DNA of 64,000 nt from Tenacibaculum agarivorans (GTDB taxonomy: Bacteria > Bacteroidota > Bacteroidia > Flavobacteriales > Flavobacteriaceae): the NCBI RefSeq assembly GCF_001936575.1, contig NZ_MSMP01000003.1, positions 1 through 64,000 of the forward strand, in the 5' to 3' direction. Position 1 is the first letter of the stretch; every line of letters begins with the position of its first letter. Both the position numbers and the translations under genes were made by a program. This document shows, one piece after another, positions 17,922 through 25,250 of this stretch. The notes under the pieces are model-generated. The model ran no database searches. It had not been told where the DNA came from and worked only from the letters and a program-made list of their open reading frames with translations.

Positions 17922-18042
17922 TGTCACTTCGAGTAAAATTATTTGTAATACAATGGAAAATAATTTTGTATCGAGAAGTATTTCACTAGTTCTCGATAAA
18001 ATTTTACACCGTTAGCACTTTGTAAAATCACTCGAACTGACA
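17922..18042. repeat. REP-like structured intergenic element
   Basis: Outer arms TGTCACTTCGAGT (17922-17934) and ACTCGAACTGACA (18030-18042) are inverted with one mismatch over 13 bases. Inside them a second hairpin pairs TATCGAGAA (17969-17977) with TTCTCGATA (17990-17998). There is no coding frame. The CTCGA-rich arms look like the palindromic elements scattered between genes in many Flavobacteriia genomes. Confidence 0.7.
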
Positions 18043-18073
18043 AAAAAGTTTATCCAAGATCTTTCACGTTAAA

Positions 18074-18110
18074 TAAAAATAGCCGCATTAGCTAATGCGG
18101 CTATTTTTAT
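18074..18110. terminator. Bidirectional terminator between trhO and yidC
   Basis: A perfect stem of about 15 bases with core AATAGCCGCATT pairs with AATGCGGCTATT, with A-run and T-run on opposite sides, between two convergent genes. Confidence 0.92.
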
Positions 18111-18126
18111 TTATATAGTTTGTGTT

Positions 18127-20016
18127 TTATTTCTTTTTTTTCTGAGTAGCTCTTTTTTGAGCTTCTTGTTGTTCTTGAGCTTGCTTCATAGCAGCATCTA
18201 AACGCTCTCTAAATTTACTCTTTTTAACAGGCTTCTTTTTGTTTTCTTCGATTTGTGCATGAATTTTAGTCTCATCAATAACATAATTCTTAATTACAAA
18301 CATGATAGTGATTGTAAGCAAGTTTGAAATGAAATAGTATAAACTTAATCCACTAGCGTAGTTGTTAAAGAAAAATAACATCATAATAGGAGAGAAGTAG
18401 ATCATGTATTTCATCATCTTACTCATGTCAGGCATTCCTTCTTGTGGCGGAGCCTGCATAGCCGATTGTTGACTCTGATTCATCTTCATATAAAAGAATA
18501 TAGCAATAGAAGCTAATATTGGGAATAAACTAATGTGATCTCCATAAAAAGGAATCTTTATAGGTAACTTAGCAATGATATCATAAGAAGATAAATCATT
18601 AGCCCATAAAAATGCTTTTTGACGGAAATCTATATTGGTTGGGAAGAACTTAAATAAAGCAAAGAAAACGGGCATTTGTAATAATGCCGGTATACAACCA
18701 GACATCATACTTACTCCAGCTTTTCGTTGAACAGCCATTATTTCTTGTTGACGCTTCATTGCATTTTCCTTTCCAGGATATTTTTTATTGATTTCTTCCA
18801 TTTCAGGACGAATCACTTTCATTTTTGCGCTAGACAAATATGATTTGTATAGCACAGGAGATAAAATGATACGAACTACAATAGTCATTAAAATGATAAT
18901 GATTCCATAATTTCCTAAGAAACCTTTTAGCATGTTAAATACAGGATAGAAAACAGTTCGATTTAAGAATCCAAAAATTCCCCAACCTAAATCAGAAATT
19001 TGTTTTAGGTCAGTTCCTTCATATGTTTTTAATAAATTATAATCTGTAGGACCATAATACCACTCCATATTATAATTTAACTCTCCATTCTGTAAATTCA
19101 AAGGAGTGTTTAGAGCAAAAGTCTTAGTAAATAAACTATCCTTTTCTTCACCTAAAAAGTCAATAGATTTTAATTTAGCATCTGTAAAAGGAGTGTCAGT
19201 TAATAACGCCGCAGAGAAAAAATGTTGTTTGTAAGCGACCCATTCAACGTCGTTAGCTACTTCATCATCCTTCATTTGTAAGTATTCTACATCTCCATCT
19301 TCTTTGTAATAGTAGTATGTATACATATTTTCTGTACGCATACTTTTTTCTTTACGTAAAGCTTTTAAATCCCAGTTTAAATTAATCTGTTGCGAATTGT
19401 TAATTACATTACTTAACCCTTGAGACCTAATAGCAAAACCAATTCTATAATCGTTTGGCTTAATTTCGTATCTATATTCTAAGAATTGAGTATCTGATAC
19501 TTTCAATTTCATAGATAATACTGTATTTTCTCCGTTTTTAGTTTGGGTAGGAGAAAATAATAAATCTTCAGTATTTAAAATACGATTATCTGTAGTACCA
19601 AAATTGATATTGAAAGATGCATTTTTATCTTTTATAACATATAATGGTAATGAATCATACGTTTTATAGTTTTTAATTAAGGCTTTTGTTATTTGTCCTC
19701 CTTTATTACTAACTGTAAGTTGTACTAATTCATTTTCAATTACAGTTTCACCTTCTTTTCCTTGAATAGCACTAAGAGCAAAGGCACCTAATTTATTTTT
19801 TAAAGCTATCTGTTTTAAAGAATCATTTGCAATAGTGTCATTACTAACTATCGCTGGTGTATCAGGCGTAGTTGTAGATGTTTGTTCTGTCTGTGTAGTG
19901 TTTTGTTGCTCAGTTTCGGTTTCAGGTTTATTTGTGTTTAACCACCAAAGTAGTATACCACCTAATAATAACATTCCGATAAATGAGTTGAAATCAAATT
20001 TTTTTTCTTCCATCAA
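18127..20016 (-). CDS. yidC: Membrane protein insertase YidC
   Basis: 629 residues, the long form of Gram-negative bacteria. An N-terminal membrane anchor (M-L-L-L-G-G-I-L-L-W-W-L) is followed by a large periplasmic beta domain (about 60-350) and the conserved insertase core with five membrane segments (G-N-Y-G-I-I-I-I-L-M-T-I-V-V-R, then L-L-Q-M-P-V-F-F-A-L-F). The conserved arginine is in V-V-R-I-I-L. It inserts proteins into the inner membrane alone or with SecYEG. The tail is strongly basic (K-K-K-P-V-K-K-S-K-F and a final K-K-K-K), fitting ribosome contact. Confidence 0.97.
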   Translation of the reverse strand: MMEEKKFDFNSFIGMLLLGGILLWWLNTNKPETETEQQNTTQTEQTSTTTPDTPAIVSNDTIANDSLKQIALKNKLGAFALSAIQGKEGETVIENELVQLTVSNKGGQITKALIKNYKTYDSLPLYVIKDKNASFNINFGTTDNRILNTEDLLFSPTQTKNGENTVLSMKLKVSDTQFLEYRYEIKPNDYRIGFAIRSQGLSNVINNSQQINLNWDLKALRKEKSMRTENMYTYYYYKEDGDVEYLQMKDDEVANDVEWVAYKQHFFSAALLTDTPFTDAKLKSIDFLGEEKDSLFTKTFALNTPLNLQNGELNYNMEWYYGPTDYNLLKTYEGTDLKQISDLGWGIFGFLNRTVFYPVFNMLKGFLGNYGIIIILMTIVVRIILSPVLYKSYLSSAKMKVIRPEMEEINKKYPGKENAMKRQQEIMAVQRKAGVSMMSGCIPALLQMPVFFALFKFFPTNIDFRQKAFLWANDLSSYDIIAKLPIKIPFYGDHISLFPILASIAIFFYMKMNQSQQSAMQAPPQEGMPDMSKMMKYMIYFSPIMMLFFFNNYASGLSLYYFISNLLTITIMFVIKNYVIDETKIHAQIEENKKKPVKKSKFRERLDAAMKQAQEQQEAQKRATQKKKK

Positions 20017-20072
20017 TATGTGTTAAATGTCAACTTGTCATTCTCATAAATAGTTAGCTGAGAAAAACGCGA

Positions 20073-20102
20073 CAAATGTAGCAAAACTACATCTTATTTC
20101 AG
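20073..20102 (-). promoter_or_regulatory. Probable promoter of yidC
   Basis: On the minus strand TACATTTG (20073-20080) matches the -7 element. Nineteen bases upstream lies CTG instead of the usual TTG. Confidence 0.5.
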
Positions 20103-20187
20103 TTGTTTAGTTATAATTAATTTATTCTCTTTATATAGTTCAATTGGTGTTCCATTTTTTATTTTTGTTACACAATTTTATGAACCA

Positions 20188-20550
20188 ATGAAAAAATATA
20201 CAATTCAGAAATCTCCTTTTGTGGTTCCTACTACGGATGGAAAACTCATAGAAGAACATTTTGGGAATGCTACTGACGGAAATAAACAAGTAAGTATTGC
20301 CCATATGATAGCACCTGCAGGTTGGGCAGAACCTTTTCAAACTCCTGAATTTGATGAATATACGTATATAATTAAAGGGAAAAAGCAATTTATTATAGAT
20401 GGTGACACTGTTGTTTTAGAAGCTGGACAATCTATTAAAATAGAAAAGAATACAAGAGTACAATATTCTAATCCTTTTACAGAAGAATGCGAGTATTTAG
20501 CTGTTTGTTTACCCGCATTTTCTATAGATTTTGTGAATAGGGAGGAGTAA
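20188..20550 (+). CDS. Cupin-domain protein
   Basis: 120 residues forming a single cupin beta-barrel: A-G-W-A-E-P-F-Q-T-P-E-F-D-E-Y-T-Y-I-I-K-G matches cupin motif 1 in a shortened, histidine-poor form, and E-A-G-Q-S-I-K-I-E-K-N-T-R-V-Q motif 2. The usual two motif-1 histidines are missing, so metal binding is doubtful. A small-molecule binding or isomerase role is possible; no function is assigned. It stands alone, convergent with the small membrane protein gene. Confidence 0.75.
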   Translation: MKKYTIQKSPFVVPTTDGKLIEEHFGNATDGNKQVSIAHMIAPAGWAEPFQTPEFDEYTYIIKGKKQFIIDGDTVVLEAGQSIKIEKNTRVQYSNPFTEECEYLAVCLPAFSIDFVNREE

Positions 20551-20554
20551 ATTT

Positions 20555-20959
20555 TTAGTACTTTTTTAGATAATCTAGCACATTAAATTTCTTGCGGGAA
20601 TTTACACTACTCGTTTCTATATTTTTATCAAGATTCATAGGGGCAAGGTTTTTACCTCTATTATTGAAAAGGTTAGAAATCACTTTTAATAAGTTTTTGA
20701 TAATTACAGGATAAAAGAATCCTATTAGAAAAAGTTTTGTATTAGAATTAATAGTATCAATTTTAATGAAATCAACAATATAATTAGAAGTGATTCCAAA
20801 AAATAGAATAGAGATGATTGTAATTCCCCAATATATTTTAGAATTAAAAATTTTGACATCATTTCCTAAAGCCCTACTTAAATTAAACCAATGCAAAATT
20901 TCTTGACCTAAAGCTCCTAAGAAACTCGGTATAAATGCTTGTAAACTAATTAAAAACAT
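20555..20959 (-). CDS. Small membrane protein of unknown function, last unit of the protease/two-component cluster
   Basis: 134 residues, no family recognised. The N-terminal ~20 residues are hydrophobic, and two clear membrane helices follow (Y-W-G-I-T-I-I-S-I-L-F-F-G and K-L-F-L-I-G-F-F-Y-P-V-I-I). The C-terminal ~45 residues are polar and basic (N-S-R-K-K-F-N-V-L-D-Y-L-K-K-Y). It has its own promoter, with -7 box 20988-20995 and the shared palindrome 21019-21034, the same arrangement as the response regulator and protease genes. A role in the same response is therefore inferred from regulation, not from sequence similarity. Confidence 0.75.
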   Translation of the reverse strand: MFLISLQAFIPSFLGALGQEILHWFNLSRALGNDVKIFNSKIYWGITIISILFFGITSNYIVDFIKIDTINSNTKLFLIGFFYPVIIKNLLKVISNLFNNRGKNLAPMNLDKNIETSSVNSRKKFNVLDYLKKY

Positions 20960-20987
20960 ACGATTTGAATTTTAGTTAATGTTATTT

Positions 20988-21034
20988 CAAAAGTATGTTG
21001 GAAAGTAGCTGGTTTTTATCCCTACAATTAGGTA
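20988..21034 (-). promoter_or_regulatory. Operator-promoter of the small membrane protein gene
   Basis: On the minus strand the imperfect palindrome TACCTA-ATTG-TAGGGA (21019-21034) lies 23 bases upstream of TACTTTTG (20988-20995), which fits the TAnnTTTG -7 element. No TTG is present at the -33 position. The same layout occurs at 21690-21735 and 25172-25217. Confidence 0.65.
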
Positions 21035-21036
21035 AT

Positions 21037-21678
21037 TTAAAACTGATATTTCTTATCTATAGCGTATTTAACGAGTTCGTTACCACTGTTTAGGTTTAGT
21101 TTACGAATCATGTTTTTTCGGTGTGTATCTACTGTGGTTTTGGCAATAAATAAGGTTTCAGCAATTTCTTTTGAAGTTTTACCGTTTGCAATTAAGTGTA
21201 GAATTTCTTTTTCTCTGTTGGATAAAACTACTTTATCTGATTTACCAATAGTAACTTTAGTATCGACGTAGTCATTCATAAAGTTAACGGCAACATTAGG
21301 ATCAAAAAAAGTTTCTCCATTTGCTACGGTTACTATAGCTTTAGAAAGCATTTTTATTCCAGAGTTTTTTAACAAATATCCAGTAGCCCCAGCATCTAAC
21401 ATTTGTTTAATAGCATCAGGTTGATCAAACATAGTTAATGCCAATACTTTAATATGTGGAAGTTTAGCTTTTATAATTTTAGTGGCTTCAATACCATCCA
21501 TTTTAGGCATACGGATGTCTGTAATCACTAATTTAGGTTGTTTTAAGGAGACTAGCTTTACTAAATCTTCTCCATTGTTCACTGAACCAATGATATTCAC
21601 ATCTTCATCATACTCAAAAAACGATTTTACACCGTCAATAAGCATTTGATGATCTTCAGCTATCACAATTGTAATCAT
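21037..21678 (-). CDS. NarL/FixJ-type response regulator
   Basis: 213 residues. The receiver domain has the acidic pair in I-A-E-D-H, the phospho-acceptor D54 in V-I-T-D-I-R-M-P-K-M-D-G and the switch residues in L-A-L-T-M-F. A C-terminal LuxR-type helix-turn-helix (about 148-205) carries L-S-N-R-E-K-E-I-L-H-L-I-A-N-G-K-T-S-K-E-I-A. It is the obvious partner of the histidine kinase encoded 58 bases upstream. It has its own promoter with the palindrome that also precedes the protease and membrane-protein genes, so it probably activates its own synthesis and these targets. Confidence 0.95.
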   Translation of the reverse strand: MITIVIAEDHQMLIDGVKSFFEYDEDVNIIGSVNNGEDLVKLVSLKQPKLVITDIRMPKMDGIEATKIIKAKLPHIKVLALTMFDQPDAIKQMLDAGATGYLLKNSGIKMLSKAIVTVANGETFFDPNVAVNFMNDYVDTKVTIGKSDKVVLSNREKEILHLIANGKTSKEIAETLFIAKTTVDTHRKNMIRKLNLNSGNELVKYAIDKKYQF

Positions 21679-21689
21679 ACTTTTTATTT

Positions 21690-21735
21690 CAAATATACCA
21701 AAGAATGAATAAGATTATTTACTTACAAATAGGTA
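21690..21735 (-). promoter_or_regulatory. Operator-promoter of the response regulator gene
   Basis: On the minus strand TACCTA-TTTG-TAAGTA (21720-21735) lies 22 bases upstream of the perfect -7 element TATATTTG (21690-21697), which is 11 bases before the start codon. The -33 position reads AAT instead of TTG, as expected for an activator-dependent promoter. It sits in the gap behind the kinase gene. Confidence 0.7.
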
Positions 21736-21736
21736 T

Positions 21737-23524
21737 TTACACAGGAATATTAATAATAATTGTAGTTCCTCTATCAGGCATACTGTCTATTTGAAAAGTA
21801 CCATCTAAATGATTGACTCTCTTTTTGATGGAACCTAATCCCATACCAGTATTAAACTCAACGTTGTCTTTATCGAATCCTTTTCCATCGTCTTCTACAA
21901 TAATGTTTAAAGTGTTTTCAAAGTGAGAGATGTTAATGGTAGCTTCTTTGGCTTCAGCGTGTTTAATGATGTTGGTCGTTAGTTCTTGAATAATTCTAAA
22001 AATGGTAATCTCTGTATTGGTGTCTAATCGTTTTTCTAAACCAAAATCTATGATTTGTATGTGTAATTGATGTGCTGCAGAAATTTTTTCTGTCATCATT
22101 TTTACAGCGACTAATAAACCTTGATTGGCAATAACACCAGCATTTTTAGCATGTGCAATACTACGTACTTTTAAATAGGTTTCATCAATCAATTTTTCGG
22201 TCTTATCATATAATTCTTCTTGATTGAAATGTTTCTTTTCTCTATTGAGTTTTAAATTCTCAAAATGTAGTTTTAGTGTGGCCAATACACTACCTATATT
22301 ATCGTGTAAATCTTCTGCAATACGAATGCGTTCTTTTTCTTGGCCTTCTACCATGGCATTTATAGTATTGATTTCTTGTTCTTTGAGTAAGGTAAGATTC
22401 TTTTGTTTCTCAATTTCTTTTTGCTGTTCAGCAAGTAGGCGCTTTTTACGAGAGTTTTTAAGGTTTAAATAGGCTATGATTCCTCCTAAACATAGAAAAG
22501 CTAAGGTACCAAGGAATAAGTTTCTGTTTTGTTTTTTCTTTTGTTGCTCAACTAAAATTTGTTTTTCTTTTTCTGCAGTTTTGTATTTTTTATCTAGGTC
22601 TGCAATAGCTATATTTTGTGCATTATCATTAATGCTATCTTTTAATTTATTATATTTTCTTAAGTATAGATTTTCATTTTCGTAATCCTTCATTTTACGA
22701 TAAGTATCCGCTATATTTTCATAAAAAATAAGTTTAGTTTTAGATTTATGCCTATCTAAAGGTAGAGAATCAGCTTTTTTGTAATAGCTTAACGCTTTCT
22801 TATAATTGCCTAGTAATTTTAGTTGTTCTGCTCGATTATTAAAATTGTACGCAAGAATATTAAGTTTTTTATACTTTATATAAAAAGGAGTTGCTTTTCT
22901 TGTATAGAATCTAGCTGAATCAATGTTTTTAGGAGGGATTGTTTGGAAGGAAGTACCGATATTTTCATAACAATATCCTATTCTTACGCAATCTTTTAGT
23001 TTAGATACAATAGGGATTATTTTCCTGTAGTATTTTATAGCTTCTGATTGATTTTGAGTCTTGACAAAATTAGAAGCTATTCTGTGGTATATTCTCCTTA
23101 AAGCTATTGAATCATTATTTTCAAGAGCATAATTTTCTATTTTAGTTATAATATTACTAACATCAATATTAATATTTTTTTGATGACTAAGAACTGATAA
23201 AATCAAAAGATAGCAATCTATAACATCTTTATTTTTTGATAATTTTTTAAATTGTTCGGACGATATCAGTAAATTTTTATACGATATATCGTGATTATCT
23301 AGCTTATAATTTAAATCAGAATAATAATATAACCAGACAGCCTTATCGTATTTTGTAATAGTAGTAGTATCTATTTTTTTTAATTCTTTGTCTACTTGTA
23401 CTAAGTTATTATGATCAAAAGCTATCAAAAGATCCTTAAATACATCTTTTTCTTGTGAATACAAAAAATCAGTAATTAAAAAAATTACTGATATAAATAT
23501 GATTTTTTCTATGACTACTTTCAT
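21737..23524 (-). CDS. TPR-containing sensor histidine kinase (HisKA_3)
   Basis: 595 residues. A signal peptide (1-23) and a periplasmic tetratricopeptide region (about 30-300; for example Y-K-K-A-L-S-Y-Y-K-K-A-D-S at 241-253) precede a coiled coil and one membrane helix (about 335-353). The cytoplasmic part has a HisKA_3 dimerisation domain with H407 in R-I-A-E-D-L-H-D-N-I-G-S, then an HATPase domain with N518, D-D-G-K-G-F-D and G-M-G-L-G-S-I. The TPRs should sense a protein or peptide in the periplasm. Its ATG follows the TAA of the upstream gene with no gap, so translation of the two is probably coupled. Confidence 0.93.
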   Translation of the reverse strand: MKVVIEKIIFISVIFLITDFLYSQEKDVFKDLLIAFDHNNLVQVDKELKKIDTTTITKYDKAVWLYYYSDLNYKLDNHDISYKNLLISSEQFKKLSKNKDVIDCYLLILSVLSHQKNINIDVSNIITKIENYALENNDSIALRRIYHRIASNFVKTQNQSEAIKYYRKIIPIVSKLKDCVRIGYCYENIGTSFQTIPPKNIDSARFYTRKATPFYIKYKKLNILAYNFNNRAEQLKLLGNYKKALSYYKKADSLPLDRHKSKTKLIFYENIADTYRKMKDYENENLYLRKYNKLKDSINDNAQNIAIADLDKKYKTAEKEKQILVEQQKKKQNRNLFLGTLAFLCLGGIIAYLNLKNSRKKRLLAEQQKEIEKQKNLTLLKEQEINTINAMVEGQEKERIRIAEDLHDNIGSVLATLKLHFENLKLNREKKHFNQEELYDKTEKLIDETYLKVRSIAHAKNAGVIANQGLLVAVKMMTEKISAAHQLHIQIIDFGLEKRLDTNTEITIFRIIQELTTNIIKHAEAKEATINISHFENTLNIIVEDDGKGFDKDNVEFNTGMGLGSIKKRVNHLDGTFQIDSMPDRGTTIIINIPV

Positions 23525-23986
23525 TTAATCTCCACCGACAATAATGTTTCCTTTAGAAGTTTCAGGTATAATTCCATCATAAAAATAGCAGTCAAGACAT
23601 AATTTTTTCTTATGTAAGCCTTCTAACCTTTCTTTATCAGAAAACTGTAAAATAACTACTTGATTCTTTGAAAAATCACAAGGAGGGTTTATTTTGAATT
23701 TTTTCCCAACTGGTGTAGAAATTCCGTGTTTAGCCTTTAATTGAAATTCATTACATTTTTCATTATTATTACATTTCCTCTTTTTTAATGTTTCAATTTC
23801 TGTTATTTCAAAGTTAGGGACTGTATTCGTTATTATTTCTATTTCAGTAGCTTTTTTAAGATCACGATCCCAAGAAGTAAATTTTCCATAGATTAGTTCA
23901 TTTGCGTTTTCAAGATTAATGTAAAGTAGGTAAGGATTTTTCTTATCTCCTAATTTAACTGGTGTAATGATTTTCATTTTAGTCAT
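23525..23986 (-). CDS. Unrecognised cysteine-containing protein between protease and kinase genes
   Basis: 153 residues, soluble, without signal peptide or membrane segment. It is beta-rich at the start (I-I-T-P-V-K-L-G-D-K-K-N-P-Y-L-L-Y-I) and has three cysteine clusters: C-N-N-N-E-K-C (about 93-99), P-P-C and L-C-L-D-C-Y-F-Y. These could bind a metal or be scattered cysteines; no known domain is recognised. It overlaps the protease gene by 8 bases at the upstream ATG, or starts 1 base after it at the next ATG (23977), and abuts the kinase gene, so it is part of one operon. A regulatory partner or substrate of the protease is a possibility, not shown. Confidence 0.8.
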   Translation of the reverse strand: MTKMKIITPVKLGDKKNPYLLYINLENANELIYGKFTSWDRDLKKATEIEIITNTVPNFEITEIETLKKRKCNNNEKCNEFQLKAKHGISTPVGKKFKINPPCDFSKNQVVILQFSDKERLEGLHKKKLCLDCYFYDGIIPETSKGNIIVGGD

Positions 23987-25127
23987 TGTTATTGTCTTTG
24001 AAATTAATAAATTTTTTAAAACTAATTTTAGGCTGGCATTTTTTTAAATTTAATGATGGATTAAAGATTTCGTGGAAATGATTGGCAAAAGTGGCAGTGT
24101 TATTTGTTGTTTTTGCGAAAATTAAACCTACTACATGATTTGATTTACTTACTAATAAAGAACCAGAATCCCCACTATCAGCCATACACGTAGTCATTAT
24201 TTGATTAGTATAAAAAACTTGTTTACCCCTTAATCCATCCATAAATGCAATTGTAGCATTTACTGATTTAATTTCTCCTTCAGAATATTCAGTAGTCTTT
24301 CCACACTTTTTTACAGTCATTCCAATACTAGCTTTAATAGGGGTTTTAAGTTCTATTTTTCCACATCTAGTAAATTTTTTTACTTCCATATTAGTATTTA
24401 GTCTGATAATACCAGCATCTAACTTACCTTCATCAATCATCCAAAAAATATTACCTATGATTTTTTCTTCTCCTACATCTCCTTTAGCAGGATGTACAAT
24501 TGCACTATTGTTGTCATTACAATCACCTTTATGAAAAACATGAGCATTAGTAATAGCATAATTATCATTACTATTGTGCATCTTGAATATTCCACCTAGA
24601 GTTCCTCCAAATTCAAAACTTTTATAATGAGATATACCAATACCGCCTTCTAAATATTTTTGAGCGTAAACTGAAGGATTATTATTGTTTTTACATAATT
24701 TATTGACTTCACCTGCTTCCTTAATATATATGTTTTTATTTATAATTTCGATTGATATTTTTTCTGAAAATCCAATAGATTTTAATGTCATTTGTCCTAA
24801 TTCATTAATAATTTTACTATCAAAATCATTATAATATTCTTTATCGTTAAAATCTCCCTTTTCAGTATTAAATTGTTTTTCTTCTTTAGAGATACTTTTT
24901 ATTTCATCTATAATAATTTGATTAGTATTTTCGTTTACCAATAAGTATTTTAGCCTATCTATTAAACTAGTTATAGTACTATTTTTGTATCCTATTTCAA
25001 TTGCATATTCAAATGGAATTTCTGGATGTAATACAACGGCTGCGTATGAAGGAGTTCCATTTATGTTTTTTGCAAAAATTTCTGTTTGATAATCTTTTAG
25101 ATAGTTATTAGCTTCAAGTTCCGTCAT
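23979..25127 (-). CDS. Trypsin-like serine protease without export signal
   Basis: 382 residues. The C-terminal two thirds (about 175-345) form a chymotrypsin-fold domain with H196 in A-I-T-N-A-H-V-F, D237 in K-L-D-A-G-I-I and S321 in D-S-G-D-S-G-S-L-L, so the triad is complete. The N-terminal ~150 residues are of no recognised family. There is no signal peptide, lipobox or transmembrane helix, so the enzyme should be cytoplasmic unless it leaves by an unusual route. It heads an operon with an unknown protein, a TPR kinase and a response regulator, and has the shared palindrome upstream. This grouping suggests a protease that is an output or modulator of the signalling pair. Confidence 0.88.
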   Translation of the reverse strand: MTELEANNYLKDYQTEIFAKNINGTPSYAAVVLHPEIPFEYAIEIGYKNSTITSLIDRLKYLLVNENTNQIIIDEIKSISKEEKQFNTEKGDFNDKEYYNDFDSKIINELGQMTLKSIGFSEKISIEIINKNIYIKEAGEVNKLCKNNNNPSVYAQKYLEGGIGISHYKSFEFGGTLGGIFKMHNSNDNYAITNAHVFHKGDCNDNNSAIVHPAKGDVGEEKIIGNIFWMIDEGKLDAGIIRLNTNMEVKKFTRCGKIELKTPIKASIGMTVKKCGKTTEYSEGEIKSVNATIAFMDGLRGKQVFYTNQIMTTCMADSGDSGSLLVSKSNHVVGLIFAKTTNNTATFANHFHEIFNPSLNLKKCQPKISFKKFINFKDNNND

Positions 25128-25171
25128 GGTAATTATATTAAATGGTTAGTTGATGTGATATATTTATAGTC

Positions 25172-25217
25172 CAAAACTCTAAAAAATACGAGTGAGATCA
25201 CTACCTACAACTAGGTA
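25172..25217 (-). promoter_or_regulatory. Operator-promoter of the protease/two-component operon
   Basis: The perfect palindrome TACCTA-GTTG-TAGGTA (minus strand, 25202-25217) lies 22 bases upstream of GAGTTTTG (25172-25179), which differs from the -7 consensus TAnnTTTG at one base. No TTG is present at -33. The start codon is 45 bases downstream of the -7 box. This is the best copy of the palindrome in the cluster. Confidence 0.65.
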
Positions 25218-25250
25218 TTTTAACTACTTAAATATAAGGAAGAAAGTTTT

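Noticed and set aside
23917..23940. A further copy of the TAGGTA operator half-site
   Set aside because: It is an isolated AGTAGGTAAG inside a coding region without the second half-site or a -7 box at the right distance.
20555..25127. A known anti-phage system
   Set aside because: No NTPase, reverse transcriptase, nuclease, cyclase or restriction gene is in the cluster; a defence role is only one of several possible readings.
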